A stretch of DNA of 53,437 nucleotides from Hellea sp. (GCA_020628425.1 JAHDEZ010000002.1:1-53437); one strand, 5' to 3'; counted from the first letter of the stretch, positions 36,186 to 45,393 are shown. Notes: generated by a model not told the origin, from the letters alone. Program-made: numbers and translations.

Positions 36186-36770
36186 ATGGCGAAACTTTAC
36201 TTCCATTACGGTGCCATGAACGCCGGCAAAAGCACAATACTGCTTCAAGCTGCTCATAATTATACCGAACGCGGTATGCGCGTTTTGCTGCTCAAACCAG
36301 AAATCGACAATCGCGATTCTGATTCTGGAGAAATCGTATCCCGCATTGGCATCCGCAAACAGGCTGTTACATTTAAATCCGATGAGAATCTGGAACAATA
36401 TATCGCTGACCACGCTCTTCAGAACGACCTTCACTGCGTCTTTATTGATGAAGCACAATTTTTAACCCGAGAGCAGGTCTGGCAGATTGCTGTGATTGCA
36501 GATCGCCTATCCATGCCTGTTATTTGCTACGGTTTACGCACCGATTTTCAGGGACATTTGTTCGAAGGTAGCGCGGCATTGATGGCGTTAGCGGATAATG
36601 TGAGGGAAATTAAAACGCTTTGTTGGTGCGGGCGCAAAGCCACAATGAATTTGCGTACTAACGCTGCGGGTCTCCCCGTCAAAGAAGGCGAACAGATAGA
36701 AATCGGCGGCAATGACCGATATATCAGTTTATGTCGCCAGCACTGGCGTCAAGTTCAAACCAGCCGGTAG
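36186..36770 (+). CDS. tdk: Thymidine kinase
   Basis: Phosphorylates thymidine in nucleotide salvage. 194 residues; P-loop GAMNAGKST, DEAQFL, the lasso YGLRTDFQGHLFEGS, and zinc ligands CWCGRKA with a downstream CRQHW. Type II tetrameric family. No Shine-Dalgarno site is visible before the ATG. Complete and apparently functional. Confidence 0.95.
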   Translation: MAKLYFHYGAMNAGKSTILLQAAHNYTERGMRVLLLKPEIDNRDSDSGEIVSRIGIRKQAVTFKSDENLEQYIADHALQNDLHCVFIDEAQFLTREQVWQIAVIADRLSMPVICYGLRTDFQGHLFEGSAALMALADNVREIKTLCWCGRKATMNLRTNAAGLPVKEGEQIEIGGNDRYISLCRQHWRQVQTSR

Positions 36771-36834
36771 CCCTAATTCATTATCTATGAGAAATTGATT
36801 GGACAATTTCGCCTTTGTCGATCAATGTTACGAC

Positions 36835-38079
36835 ATGAAAAAACTTACTTTAATTTCCTCATCAATCATCGCCTTAGGTCTGATGTCCTGCGGTGGCTCA
36901 GGGACGACCTCTACCACACCGCCGCCAAGCACTATCACCCCGCCACCACCGCCAGTTTCAACCGATACAACTGGCCCGGCCCTCTGTGTGAATGGTGAAG
37001 CCGCGACTTTCCCTTGCTCTGGAATGAAGCTGCAAAAACGTATTCCACTTGATGACATGAATGGCGGTAGTGGCAATGACATTTGGGGTTGGACCGATAG
37101 CAATGACAATGAATATGCTCTGATGGGGCTCAATAATGGCGTTCAATTTGTCCGTATTACGGACCCGGAAAACCCGATCCTTGTGGGCAAGCTACCAACG
37201 GAGACAGTTTCGGCCACTTGGCGGGACATCAAAGTTTATAACAACCATGCCTATATTGTGGCAGACCGCGCCGGTTCTCATGGGGTTCAGATATTTGATC
37301 TGACACGCTTACGCGGCGTTACCAATAATCCGACCTATGCCGCAGATGCGGTTTATACAGGCATTGGAAGTGCTCATAATATTGCCATCAACGAAGACAC
37401 TGGATTTGCCTATGTCGTTGGAGCGGCGCAGTGCAGTGGCGGCTTGCATATGCTTGACCTGACTGATGCGTTGAACCCCGCTTTTGTCGGATGTCATTCT
37501 GATCAGGGATACACTCATGATACGCAGTGTGTGATATATGACGGTCCTGACAATGAACATGACGGCAAAGAGATTTGTTTCCGATCCAATGAAGACTCGG
37601 TGAGCGTTTCCGATGTGACCAACAAAAACAATCCTGTTACTCTATCATCCGCAACCTACCCTAGTTTCGGCTATACACATCAAAACTGGATCGATGACTC
37701 CCACTCTTTTATATTCGTTGGAGACGAGCTTGATGAAAGAGATTTCCAGGTTGCCACACGCACCATCGTAATGGACGTTCGCGATCTCGATAATATCACG
37801 CTTGCCTACTCTCATGTTCAAGGTACAAATGCGATTGACCACAATATGTATGTGGTCGGCAATCAAATTTATCAGGCCAATTATCATGCTGGATTGAGGG
37901 TTCTGGAATTTGGAAACCTGGCCTCTAACACGCTCAGAGAAGTCATGTTTTTTGACACATGGCCTGCTGACAATGAAGCGGGATTCGATGGAGCCTGGAG
38001 CGTGTATCCTTATTTCCCAAGCGGCAATATTGTCATCAGCGACATTGACAGTGGATTATTCATAGTCGCGGAGGAATAA
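36835..38079 (+). CDS. Choice-of-anchor B lipoprotein with LVIVD repeats
   Basis: 414 residues from ATG 36835 (MKKLTLISSS). The signal peptide ends in the lipobox LMSC (Cys near residue 19), followed by a Ser/Thr/Pro linker with PPPPP runs. The mature part has beta-propeller-like LVIVD repeats, such as NNGVQFVRITDPENPILVG, HGVQIFDLTRL, GLHMLDLTDALNPAFVG and NSVSVSD-type strands, as in choice-of-anchor B proteins. Cysteines in CVNGEAATFPCSG and CHSDQGYTHDTQC may form disulfides. Cell-surface or periplasmic location is likely; no function is known. Convergent to gor with 2 bases between. Confidence 0.85.
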   Translation: MKKLTLISSSIIALGLMSCGGSGTTSTTPPPSTITPPPPPVSTDTTGPALCVNGEAATFPCSGMKLQKRIPLDDMNGGSGNDIWGWTDSNDNEYALMGLNNGVQFVRITDPENPILVGKLPTETVSATWRDIKVYNNHAYIVADRAGSHGVQIFDLTRLRGVTNNPTYAADAVYTGIGSAHNIAINEDTGFAYVVGAAQCSGGLHMLDLTDALNPAFVGCHSDQGYTHDTQCVIYDGPDNEHDGKEICFRSNEDSVSVSDVTNKNNPVTLSSATYPSFGYTHQNWIDDSHSFIFVGDELDERDFQVATRTIVMDVRDLDNITLAYSHVQGTNAIDHNMYVVGNQIYQANYHAGLRVLEFGNLASNTLREVMFFDTWPADNEAGFDGAWSVYPYFPSGNIVISDIDSGLFIVAEE

Positions 38080-38081
38080 CG

Positions 38082-39431
38082 TTATTTCAACGTGACAATC
38101 TCTTCAGCCAGAGTCGGATGAACCGCACAAGTTGCATCAAAGTCGGCTTTCGTCAGTCCGCCTTTAATCGTGATACCTAAAGCTTGAATAATTTCCGGGG
38201 TATCATCGCCTACTAAATGAATTCCGACAACCCGCTCTTTTTTGCCTTCGGTTATCAACTTCATAAAACAGCGTTGGTCTTTGCCAGCTAACGCGTTTTT
38301 CATAGGACGAAAATTCGTCGTGTATACTTTAATCTTGTCACCAAATTCTGCCCGAGCTTCGGTCTCCGTTAAACCAACAGTTCCAACAGGCGGACGGGTG
38401 AATACGGCACTGGCAATGTTGGAGTGGTCATAACTGCGTGGATTGTCATTATAAACTGTATCTACAAAAGCCATTGCTTCACGAATGGCCACAGGGGTGA
38501 GATTAACTCGGTTTGTAACGTCGCCAACGGCGTAAATATTTCTGGCAGCCGTCCGCGAATACTCATCAATTATGATTGCGCCATTTGCGTCGGTTTTAAT
38601 CCCGGCATTTTCCAGCCCAAGACCAATCGTGTAAGGTTTCCGACCTGTGGCCATAAACACGCATTCTGTGCCGATTTTTGACCCATCGTCAAAACTGACT
38701 ATTAGTCCGCCTGAAGACTTTTTAATGTCTGTCGGAGACGCACCAAGCTTGACGTCAATGCCTAACATTTTTTGTTGTTCTGTTACAATCTGTCGGACGT
38801 CCTCATCAAACCCACGCAGCAGATCATCACCGCGATAAACCTGAGTCGTCTTCACTCCAAGGCCGGCAAAAATTCCAGCGAATTCACTTGCGATGTATCC
38901 ACCGCCAATAATCACTGCCTTTTCAGGTAAACTATCTAAAAGAAACGCATCGTCGGACATAATAGCGTGTTCAATGCCTTCGATGTCTGGCAACCATGGA
39001 CGTCCCCCAACAGCTATAAGTATTGTCTTCGCTGTTATTTCTTTACCAGACGATTTTAACCGAACCGTATGTTTATCAACGATTTCTGCCCGCTCTTCGT
39101 AAAGGGTTGCGCCGTTTTTCTCCAGGATATTAGCATAAATCCCGGACAGTCGGGAAACTTCGTTTTGAATATTGTCGCGAAGCACAGACCAATCGAAGCG
39201 GATATTCTCGGCTGACCAGCCATAACCTTTAGCAGCCTTAAAACCATCGCCAAATTCCGCACCGTAAACCAAGTACTTCTTGGGAACACAGCCTCGAACC
39301 ACACAGGTCCCACCGGGACGACTTTCCTCGGCCACAGCAACCCGCTTACCTAGTTGCGCGACCATACGGCCAGCACGAACCCCACCGGAACCGGCTCCGA
39401 TGACGAATAAATCATAATTAAACTTTGGCAT
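38082..39431 (-). CDS. gor: Glutathione-disulfide reductase
   Basis: FAD enzyme that reduces oxidised glutathione with NADPH. 449 residues: GAGSGGVRAGRMVAQ FAD motif, redox-active cysteines in GGTCVVRGCVPKK, NADPH loop IGGGYIASEFAGI, and the C-terminal HPTLAEE with the catalytic His-Glu pair. The two-domain order matches the alphaproteobacterial Gor. It starts 2 bases after the rpiA stop in a glmU-rpiA-gor series. Confidence 0.94.
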   Translation of the reverse strand: MPKFNYDLFVIGAGSGGVRAGRMVAQLGKRVAVAEESRPGGTCVVRGCVPKKYLVYGAEFGDGFKAAKGYGWSAENIRFDWSVLRDNIQNEVSRLSGIYANILEKNGATLYEERAEIVDKHTVRLKSSGKEITAKTILIAVGGRPWLPDIEGIEHAIMSDDAFLLDSLPEKAVIIGGGYIASEFAGIFAGLGVKTTQVYRGDDLLRGFDEDVRQIVTEQQKMLGIDVKLGASPTDIKKSSGGLIVSFDDGSKIGTECVFMATGRKPYTIGLGLENAGIKTDANGAIIIDEYSRTAARNIYAVGDVTNRVNLTPVAIREAMAFVDTVYNDNPRSYDHSNIASAVFTRPPVGTVGLTETEARAEFGDKIKVYTTNFRPMKNALAGKDQRCFMKLITEGKKERVVGIHLVGDDTPEIIQALGITIKGGLTKADFDATCAVHPTLAEEIVTLK

Positions 39432-39433
39432 TT

Positions 39434-40138
39434 CTACTCTCTTTTGAGTTCCATGATGCGAGCGTGATCTGGCTCACCGACGATGATGATGCTGGACAGA
39501 TCAATAAACAGTCCATGCTCCATGACCCCTGGTATCTGACTCAGCAGATGAGCGGTCTCACCCGGCGCTGGTATCAGCTCGCATTTGCAGTCGACAATAT
39601 AATGACCGCCATCCGTAATTAAAGGCCCGTCTCCATCACTATTCTGTCGCAATGTGGTCACACCATTTTGAACACCGGACTTCTTAAGGGCTTCGTATAT
39701 TTGCTCGGCAGTCAAGGTTACGCCAAACGGGTCGACCTCTACAGGCAATGGAAACTGCCCAAGATTATCGACCAATTTGGATTCATCGACAATAACGATC
39801 ATACGATCTGACGCATGCGCAACAATCTTCTCTCGCAGCAGGCATGCACCTCCGCCCTTAATGAGACTAAACACCGGATCTACCTCGTCAGCCCCGTCAA
39901 TGGTCAAATGAATACGGCTGACCTTGTCGATACCAACGAGTGGGACGCCGTTTTCTTGGGCACAGGCGGCCGTCTGCGCAGAAGTCGGAACACCTTGAAC
40001 CTTTAGGCCACCGGCGACTTTTTCACCCAAATGTTCGAGGAAAATTTCGGCGGTGGAGCCCGAGCCTAGTCCCAAAGTCATGCCATCCTGTACAAAATCG
40101 AGTGCGGCCAGTGCGGCATTTTCTTTGGCTTGAGACAT
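39434..40138 (-). CDS. rpiA: Ribose-5-phosphate isomerase A
   Basis: Interconverts ribose 5-phosphate and ribulose 5-phosphate in the pentose phosphate pathway. 234 residues with GLGSGSTAEIF, IDGADEVDP, IKGGGACLLREKIVA and the DESKLV motif. The start overlaps the glmU stop by 1 base (TGATG). Confidence 0.96.
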   Translation of the reverse strand: MSQAKENAALAALDFVQDGMTLGLGSGSTAEIFLEHLGEKVAGGLKVQGVPTSAQTAACAQENGVPLVGIDKVSRIHLTIDGADEVDPVFSLIKGGGACLLREKIVAHASDRMIVIVDESKLVDNLGQFPLPVEVDPFGVTLTAEQIYEALKKSGVQNGVTTLRQNSDGDGPLITDGGHYIVDCKCELIPAPGETAHLLSQIPGVMEHGLFIDLSSIIIVGEPDHARIMELKRE

Positions 40139-41478
40139 CAGCTTTTATCTTTTCGTTTCCTTTGCGCCGTATGGTAGCGCTTTGCCCATCCCTCTTTATT
40201 CACTTGTGAGGCGCGCGCAAGCGCTAAAGCGTCGTCTGGTACATCTTTTGTTATCGTTCCTCCGGAACCCAAGAATGCGCCCTTACCAATTCTGACGGGC
40301 GCCACCAAAGAGGAATGCGTTCCAATGAAAGCGCCGTCACCGATTATAGTTTTATGTTTTTTATAGCCGTCATAGTTGCAGGTGATCGTCCCTGCACCCA
40401 CATTGACGTCTTCGCCTATTTCCGCATCTCCGACATAAGACAGATGATTGACCTTACTGCCCTTTCCAATGCGAGCCTTTTTGGTTTCCACAAAATTGCC
40501 AATCCGGCTCTCTGGTCCAAGAACAGTTCCCGGTCTGATGCGGGCAAATGGACCGACATTGGCCGCTTCGCCTATCTCGCAGTCCTCTAAATGGCTAAAG
40601 GGATGAATGGTGGCATTTTTACGAATGGTAACACCAGGACCAAAGACAACATTAGCTCCGATTTCTACGTCGTTTTCAATGACCGTGTCATAGGCGAAGA
40701 TGACAGAATCAGGATCCCTGAGTGTGACACCATTTGCCAAAATCTCTTCACGTTTGGCCGATTGAAATGCTTTTTCAGCCAGCGCAAGATCCACTCGGCT
40801 GTTCACTCCCAGAACCTCAGCCTCTTGACCAATGACTGCTACTGAAGTCTTGCCATCACCCCTGAGAATTTCGATGACATCTGTCAGGTAATATTCGCCT
40901 TTTGCATTATCATTCGTGACGCGCGCGAGTGCTGAAAACATATCTATACTGGAAGCTGATATAACACCGCTATTGCAAAGTTTGATGGCCAGTTGCTCCG
41001 GCGTTGCCTCTTTGGCCTCTACGATAGCCGTTAGCTCATCTCCATCGGTAATCAAGCGTCCGTAAGCGCCAGGATCTTCAGCCTCGAACCCCAGAACCGC
41101 CACATCTGCATCGCTTAAAGCATCGAAAACCCGACCTGCAGTCTCAGGACGGATAAGGGGCGTATCCGCGTAAAGCACAGTTACCGTACCATCAAAATAC
41201 TCCAAATTTTCTTTGGCCGCTAATACAGCATGACCTGTGCCGAGTTGCGGTTCCTGCACAGCGATTTCCATTCCCAGAGCTTCTGCCGCGTCGCGGACAT
41301 CGGCATTAGCTTCACCAACCACACAAACAATTTTGGAAACGCCGGCGCTGTCCGCGAGAGCTTTGACCCAGGCCAGCATGGGCCGTCCGCCCACGTCATG
41401 TAATACTTTTGAACGTGCAGATTTCATCCGTGTACTTTTACCTGCTGCCAAAATAATTGCGGCGCGTTCTTTTTTCAT
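40138..41478 (-). CDS. glmU: Bifunctional UDP-N-acetylglucosamine synthase GlmU
   Basis: Acetylates glucosamine 1-phosphate and transfers UMP to make UDP-GlcNAc for peptidoglycan and LPS. 446 residues: uridyltransferase domain with LAAGKSTRMKS and a C-terminal left-handed beta-helix acetyltransferase domain with hexapeptide repeats from about 240 (VEIGANVVFGPGVTI), including NFVETKKA and the catalytic-site NYDGYKKHKT. Complete. Divergent from gph with 52 bases between starts. Confidence 0.96.
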   Translation of the reverse strand: MKKERAAIILAAGKSTRMKSARSKVLHDVGGRPMLAWVKALADSAGVSKIVCVVGEANADVRDAAEALGMEIAVQEPQLGTGHAVLAAKENLEYFDGTVTVLYADTPLIRPETAGRVFDALSDADVAVLGFEAEDPGAYGRLITDGDELTAIVEAKEATPEQLAIKLCNSGVISASSIDMFSALARVTNDNAKGEYYLTDVIEILRGDGKTSVAVIGQEAEVLGVNSRVDLALAEKAFQSAKREEILANGVTLRDPDSVIFAYDTVIENDVEIGANVVFGPGVTIRKNATIHPFSHLEDCEIGEAANVGPFARIRPGTVLGPESRIGNFVETKKARIGKGSKVNHLSYVGDAEIGEDVNVGAGTITCNYDGYKKHKTIIGDGAFIGTHSSLVAPVRIGKGAFLGSGGTITKDVPDDALALARASQVNKEGWAKRYHTAQRKRKDKS

Positions 41479-41530
41479 TTCAACCCCCTTGCGGCGTTTG
41501 TTCCCGTATGTGAGAGAATTCAGGCGAACT

Positions 41531-42250
41531 ATGAACGAAAATAGCTACGGATTGGTAAAACGCATGAGCGTGTACCCGAGACTTTCAATTTGTTTCGATC
41601 TGGACGGAACGATAGTCGACACGGCGCCCGATTTGGTGCGGGTGACAAATATGATAATTTCCAAAGAAGGCTTGGCCGCCACAGACTATAATCTGGCACG
41701 CGGTCAGGTTGGTTTCGGCGCAAAAGCCCTCATACGAGAGGCATGTCGCCGTGCGGGTCATAAAATCTCAGAAGAACGAATCGACGAACTATGGCCGGAA
41801 TTCATCAGCCTGTATGACGAGGATATCGCCCAGTTGTCTCGACCTTTTGACGGAGTTTTGGCAACATTGGGAAAGCTGAAACGTGACGGACACGAATTGT
41901 CAGTTTGTACCAACAAGCCAGGTTATCTGGCTCGAAAACTTCTCGCCGCATTGAATTTGGAAAATCTTTTCGTGCGCGTGGTCGGCTCTAAAGACGGTGT
42001 ACCAACCAAACCATCTGCCGCACATATATTCGCAGCGGCCGGGCATCGAAATCCACGAAAAATCATTATGGTTGGAGATTCGCTACCGGATATCATGGCC
42101 GCCCGGGCTGCGGGCGTGCCGTCAATTCTAATGCGTTACGGATATGCGGGTACACCAACGGATCGGCTGCGAGCGGATATCACTCTACGCCGGTTTCGCG
42201 AGTTGCCCGATGCGCTATTCAGCCTTAAGCGGCCTAGCGATCCCTATTAG
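41531..42250 (+). CDS. gph: HAD-family phosphoglycolate phosphatase
   Basis: 239-residue HAD hydrolase. Motif I FDLDGTIVDTAP, motif II VCTNKPG, motif III Lys in PTKPSAA, motif IV VGDSLPDIMAA; the C1 cap domain lies between. The sequence best fits Gph, which clears 2-phosphoglycolate formed in DNA repair or oxygenation. I chose ATG 41531 (AGG 7 bases upstream), not the much longer frame that crosses the divergent glmU start; ATG 41564 is an alternative. Confidence 0.85.
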   Translation: MNENSYGLVKRMSVYPRLSICFDLDGTIVDTAPDLVRVTNMIISKEGLAATDYNLARGQVGFGAKALIREACRRAGHKISEERIDELWPEFISLYDEDIAQLSRPFDGVLATLGKLKRDGHELSVCTNKPGYLARKLLAALNLENLFVRVVGSKDGVPTKPSAAHIFAAAGHRNPRKIIMVGDSLPDIMAARAAGVPSILMRYGYAGTPTDRLRADITLRRFRELPDALFSLKRPSDPY

Positions 42251-42287
42251 CCCATGCCAAGTAGGGCTAAACGGCTAACTGTAAGCA

Positions 42288-42491
42288 TTACGCAAAATTT
42301 TCGGTCGAATTTGTCGGTACACCATTGATCATATTGGAACGAACATCAGTTCGAGCCGACCGCATTGACGGCAGAAATCCTGCCTGTACCAGATTGATTT
42401 TCACATTCTTTCCGCGCTCCGCCCAATAAGCCTCAATTTGAGCCTTTAAGCGTTCCGCGCCTTCACGTGTGCAATAATCGCCTTTCATCAT
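42288..42491 (-). CDS. Small conserved-looking hypothetical protein
   Basis: 67 residues from ATG 42491 (or 42488), preceded by GAGG at a suitable distance. MMKGDYCTREGAERLKAQIEA starts a helical, soluble protein; the C-terminal QAGFLPSMRSARTDVRSNMINGVP looks like a conserved peptide motif. The N-terminal wording is reminiscent of small proteins seen in other Caulobacterales, but I know no named family or function. Convergent to gph. Confidence 0.6.
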   Translation of the reverse strand: MMKGDYCTREGAERLKAQIEAYWAERGKNVKINLVQAGFLPSMRSARTDVRSNMINGVPTNSTENFA

Positions 42492-42690
42492 GTTTTCCTC
42501 ATGTCTGCGCCTGTTAGCCGTCCCTGGCTGCCAGACTGGATTTGGTTCCCACCCACACATGGAAAATGGCGGGCAATTGCGACGATTTCAAGGAAAATCA
42601 TTAGTTTAACGAATAAAATTTTTGTAATGTTCCTTTTGGGAGAACTTTCAGATTTCGTTCATATACAGATTGCTAGTCAAAACGGATAAT

Positions 42691-42712
42691 AAATAGCTGT
42701 TTTTTGCTATTT
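42691..42712. repeat. Short inverted repeat upstream of the XRE gene
   Basis: AAATAGC (42691-42697) and GCTATTT (42706-42712) are perfect inverted arms with an 8-base loop containing a T run, 14 bases before the likely -35 element. It could be a second regulator site or a weak terminator. The rest of the 285-base gap 42492-42776 shows no convincing gene. Confidence 0.35.
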
Positions 42713-42725
42713 CAATGAATCCAAC

Positions 42726-42766
42726 TTGATTTTTGCCCCGTTATGAATATAAGTTAAACTTATATT
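42726..42766 (+). promoter_or_regulatory. Promoter and palindromic operator of the XRE regulator
   Basis: TTGATT (42726-42731) and TATAAG (42748-42753) with a 16-base spacer form a promoter. Overlapping its -10 is a perfect odd palindrome at 42746-42766 with 10-base arms (AATATAAGTT and AACTTATATT) around a central A, ending 10 bases before the ATG. The position suggests repression by the encoded HTH protein. Confidence 0.65.
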
Positions 42767-42776
42767 TGGATGCCTT

Positions 42777-43325
42777 ATGGACGATTTACACAAACGAATC
42801 AAAGCGACTCGCGTCGGACTTGGTCTTTCCCAGGCGAATCTTGCGGAAAAAACGGGCGTAAGTCAGCCGACCGTCGCGAACTGGGAAAATGGAAGCCACA
42901 TTCCGCGGCAGGCTGTTTTAGAGAAAATATCAGACGCCTTGGGCGTCAGTGCCCTCTGGCTGCTCTCAGGCACTCGCGAAGGCGATGATATACCTGCAAG
43001 CTTATATCTTAGAACGCCCATTCGGCACATTCCGATTTTTCGTAAGAACGAGTTTAACACAGAAATACATTCATCACTGCCGATCGGCTATTTTCCATAC
43101 GCCAGCCAGCATTTGGCTTTGTTCGGCCTCATGGAAAGACAAGAGGATACCAAGGCTTACTCAATAACCATCTGCAATCCAGATGCCGTTAAGGGTCTAA
43201 GAGAAGGAAACTATCTTATCTCTCTCCCGGAAGGTATAAAAACAATTTCTATTCAAGAGCTAGACAGAATGAAAATGGCCAATGTCCTAGGACGCGTTAT
43301 CGCCGAGATGACGTTTTTTGCCTGA
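42777..43325 (+). CDS. XRE-family transcriptional regulator
   Basis: 182 residues. Helix-turn-helix at about 5-60 (RIKATRVGLGLSQANLAEKTGVSQPTVANWENG, then SDALGVSALWLLSG). The C-terminal part (about 75-182) resembles the LexA/S24-type dimerisation domain of phage-type repressors (NPDAVKGLREGNYLISLPEG), but I see no clear Ser-Lys protease pair, so self-cleavage is doubtful. The start ATG 42777 sits 10 bases after the palindrome and no good ribosome site is seen. It stands at the left edge of the lipid-gene cluster and is convergent to it, so control of that cluster is only a hypothesis. Confidence 0.85.
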   Translation: MDDLHKRIKATRVGLGLSQANLAEKTGVSQPTVANWENGSHIPRQAVLEKISDALGVSALWLLSGTREGDDIPASLYLRTPIRHIPIFRKNEFNTEIHSSLPIGYFPYASQHLALFGLMERQEDTKAYSITICNPDAVKGLREGNYLISLPEGIKTISIQELDRMKMANVLGRVIAEMTFFA

Positions 43326-43334
43326 TGTTTAGGA

Positions 43335-44156
43335 TTAGTGATCTGGCGCGTCGCTGAGCGCTTCCAAATTTTTGTTGTTTTGGAGTATAGCCGCTTCCAT
43401 GCGCGCTTCAGCATCTTCGAGGTTCTTTTTTGGGTCCTGATAAAAGGCCGTCTTTTTCATGGCAGACATGAGCCCCTTATTCAAAAGACGCCCACCAATT
43501 CCCATAGGACGGTCAAAGTCAAACAGAAGAATTACACGCTCTTCATCCGTATCATTCCAGACTTCATGTTCAAATGTATCGTCAAAGACAAAAATTTCAC
43601 CCTCACGCCAAGCCGTGATTGTGTTATCAACGCGAATGCGACATTTCTCATAATCCTTAGGAATAATAAGCCCAAGATGACACCGTAATATCCCTTTAGT
43701 CACGCCTGTATGGGCAGGAATATGATATCCAGGAGCCAAAATTGAGAACATTGCCGTTTGTAGGTTGGGAACCTTTTCAAGGATTTCCGCCGTCTTGGGC
43801 GTCAATTGTGTATTTTTCTCCAAACGCTGACCAAATCCAAACAGGACATAAGTTTTCCAGTTCTTACCCTTGGCAAGTCGATATTGATCCGGCGAAATTT
43901 CTTGAAAACCTGGAATTTCATCCCGAAATTTGAGGACCTCACGCGCTTCATCACGAATGGATTCCCAATTCTCGACAAAAGCACCTAGAAAATCAAAATG
44001 CTCATTGGAGATTTTCGGTGTATCCGGCACTTTCGAGCTTTTGCCCTGGTAAGTAGCGACGGCCCTCATAAGCTTCTTACCGTTTTTCTTGATAAAAGCC
44101 CGCCGGCCTTTTTTGAGATGGGCCGGTTTTTCGATTTTTTCGACATTATCTGTCAT
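43335..44156 (-). CDS. LpxO-like aspartyl/asparaginyl beta-hydroxylase family dioxygenase
   Basis: 273 residues, Fe(II)/2-oxoglutarate dioxygenase. The iron-binding region lies at PAHTGVTKGILRCHLGL and FDDTFEHEVWNDTDEERV, with the 2-oxoglutarate-binding Arg in the RVILLFDFDRP segment. In Salmonella LpxO the same family adds a 2-hydroxyl to a lipid A acyl chain. There is no strong transmembrane segment. Here it is the last gene of a minus-strand lipid series, so an acyl chain of lipid A or of a ceramide is a reasonable substrate; protein hydroxylation cannot be excluded. Confidence 0.8.
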   Translation of the reverse strand: MTDNVEKIEKPAHLKKGRRAFIKKNGKKLMRAVATYQGKSSKVPDTPKISNEHFDFLGAFVENWESIRDEAREVLKFRDEIPGFQEISPDQYRLAKGKNWKTYVLFGFGQRLEKNTQLTPKTAEILEKVPNLQTAMFSILAPGYHIPAHTGVTKGILRCHLGLIIPKDYEKCRIRVDNTITAWREGEIFVFDDTFEHEVWNDTDEERVILLFDFDRPMGIGGRLLNKGLMSAMKKTAFYQDPKKNLEDAEARMEAAILQNNKNLEALSDAPDH

Positions 44157-44175
44157 GCCAGGAACGCCTTTGGGG

Positions 44176-45393
44176 TCAGGTCAATTTTCGTTCGGCCTCT
44201 ATCATATAATCACGGGTCAAAGGCAAGGCATTTCGCTCTTTTGACAGCTGAATTTGGAAGTTCATATGATTTCCATATCGGAAAGAATACTCACTTACTA
44301 TGAGATAAAACTCCCACATCCGACAAAACCGCTCATCAAACATGTCAGCAACTTTATCCCGATTTACCTGAAACCGTTTTTCCCACTCCTTGAGAGTTTC
44401 CGCATAATGGATACGTAATATCTCACAGTCCGTCACCCATAGTTTTGCCTTTTCAATTTCAGCAAAGGTTTCCGACAATGCTGGCGAATATCCACCAGGG
44501 AAAATATATTTCCTTATCCAGGCGCCGGTTGTTCCCGGCCCCCCTTTACGCCCAATGGAGTGCACCAGCGCACAACCATCGTCGGTCAAAAGTTCTTTGA
44601 TCTTGCTGAAGTATTCCAAATAATGTGCAATACCCACATGTTCGAACATGCCGACCGACACTATCGCGTCAAATTTTTCCTCGACATGTCGGTAATCTTG
44701 AATGCGAATATCAACTTTGCCTTCTAACCCCTCGGCCTTGACGCGCTCTCGCCCTTTAGCATGTTGCTCATCGGACAAGGTGACACCAACGACGTGGCAG
44801 TCAAAGTTTCTGGCTAAATATATGGCCATGCCGCCCCACCCACAGCCAATATCTAAAACCCGCATCCCCGGCTTTAAATTGAGCTTGGCCGCAATGTGGG
44901 CCTTCTTGGCCTCCTGAGCCTCTTCGAGAGTCATATCCAGTCGAGGCCAATAGGCGCAGGAATATTGTAAATCTTCATCCAAGAATAACTTATAAAAGTC
45001 ATTGGATAGGTCATAGTGGTGTTGAACATTTTTTCGGGACGCATTGGTTTCGTTACGTTGATGCATCCGCCGAATTTTTTTTAGATATTTTTTTAGCGTC
45101 TTTTGCCAAGGTTGACTGCGCAGCCCATGTGAGTTAAATTTGAACAGCTTGAGCAAATCTCGAATAGATGTACCTTCTTCAAAGGTCAACGTTCCGTCCA
45201 TGTATGCCTCACCTGCATGTAGTTCAGGCCGAAATGCCAGCTTACGATACAAGGCTTTATCATGAATTTTCAGGACAACTTTGGGCGCATCTTTTTGCCC
45301 TGGGCCAAATACTTCTCGACGACCATCAGGATGTAAAACCGTCATTTCACCGAAAGACACAAAACGCGTCAGCATTTTACTCAAGAAACTCAT
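44176..45393 (-). CDS. cfa: Cyclopropane-fatty-acyl-phospholipid synthase family methyltransferase
   Basis: 405 residues. SAM-dependent: Rossmann motif VLDIGCGWGGMAIYLA at about 190, the HYDLSNDFYKLFLDEDLQYSCAYW signature, and the C-terminal MWEFYLIVSEYSFRYGNHMNFQIQ region. The family adds a methylene bridge to unsaturated acyl chains of membrane lipids, or methylates them. GGGAGG lies 5 bases before the ATG. It is 19 bases upstream of the LpxO-like gene, so both are probably co-transcribed. Confidence 0.92.
   Translation of the reverse strand: MSFLSKMLTRFVSFGEMTVLHPDGRREVFGPGQKDAPKVVLKIHDKALYRKLAFRPELHAGEAYMDGTLTFEEGTSIRDLLKLFKFNSHGLRSQPWQKTLKKYLKKIRRMHQRNETNASRKNVQHHYDLSNDFYKLFLDEDLQYSCAYWPRLDMTLEEAQEAKKAHIAAKLNLKPGMRVLDIGCGWGGMAIYLARNFDCHVVGVTLSDEQHAKGRERVKAEGLEGKVDIRIQDYRHVEEKFDAIVSVGMFEHVGIAHYLEYFSKIKELLTDDGCALVHSIGRKGGPGTTGAWIRKYIFPGGYSPALSETFAEIEKAKLWVTDCEILRIHYAETLKEWEKRFQVNRDKVADMFDERFCRMWEFYLIVSEYSFRYGNHMNFQIQLSKERNALPLTRDYMIEAERKLT

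Noticed and set aside
42501-42689. 62-codon plus-strand frame starting ATG 42501
   Set aside because: No ribosome site, overlaps the upstream region of the small minus-strand gene and has no domain-like composition.
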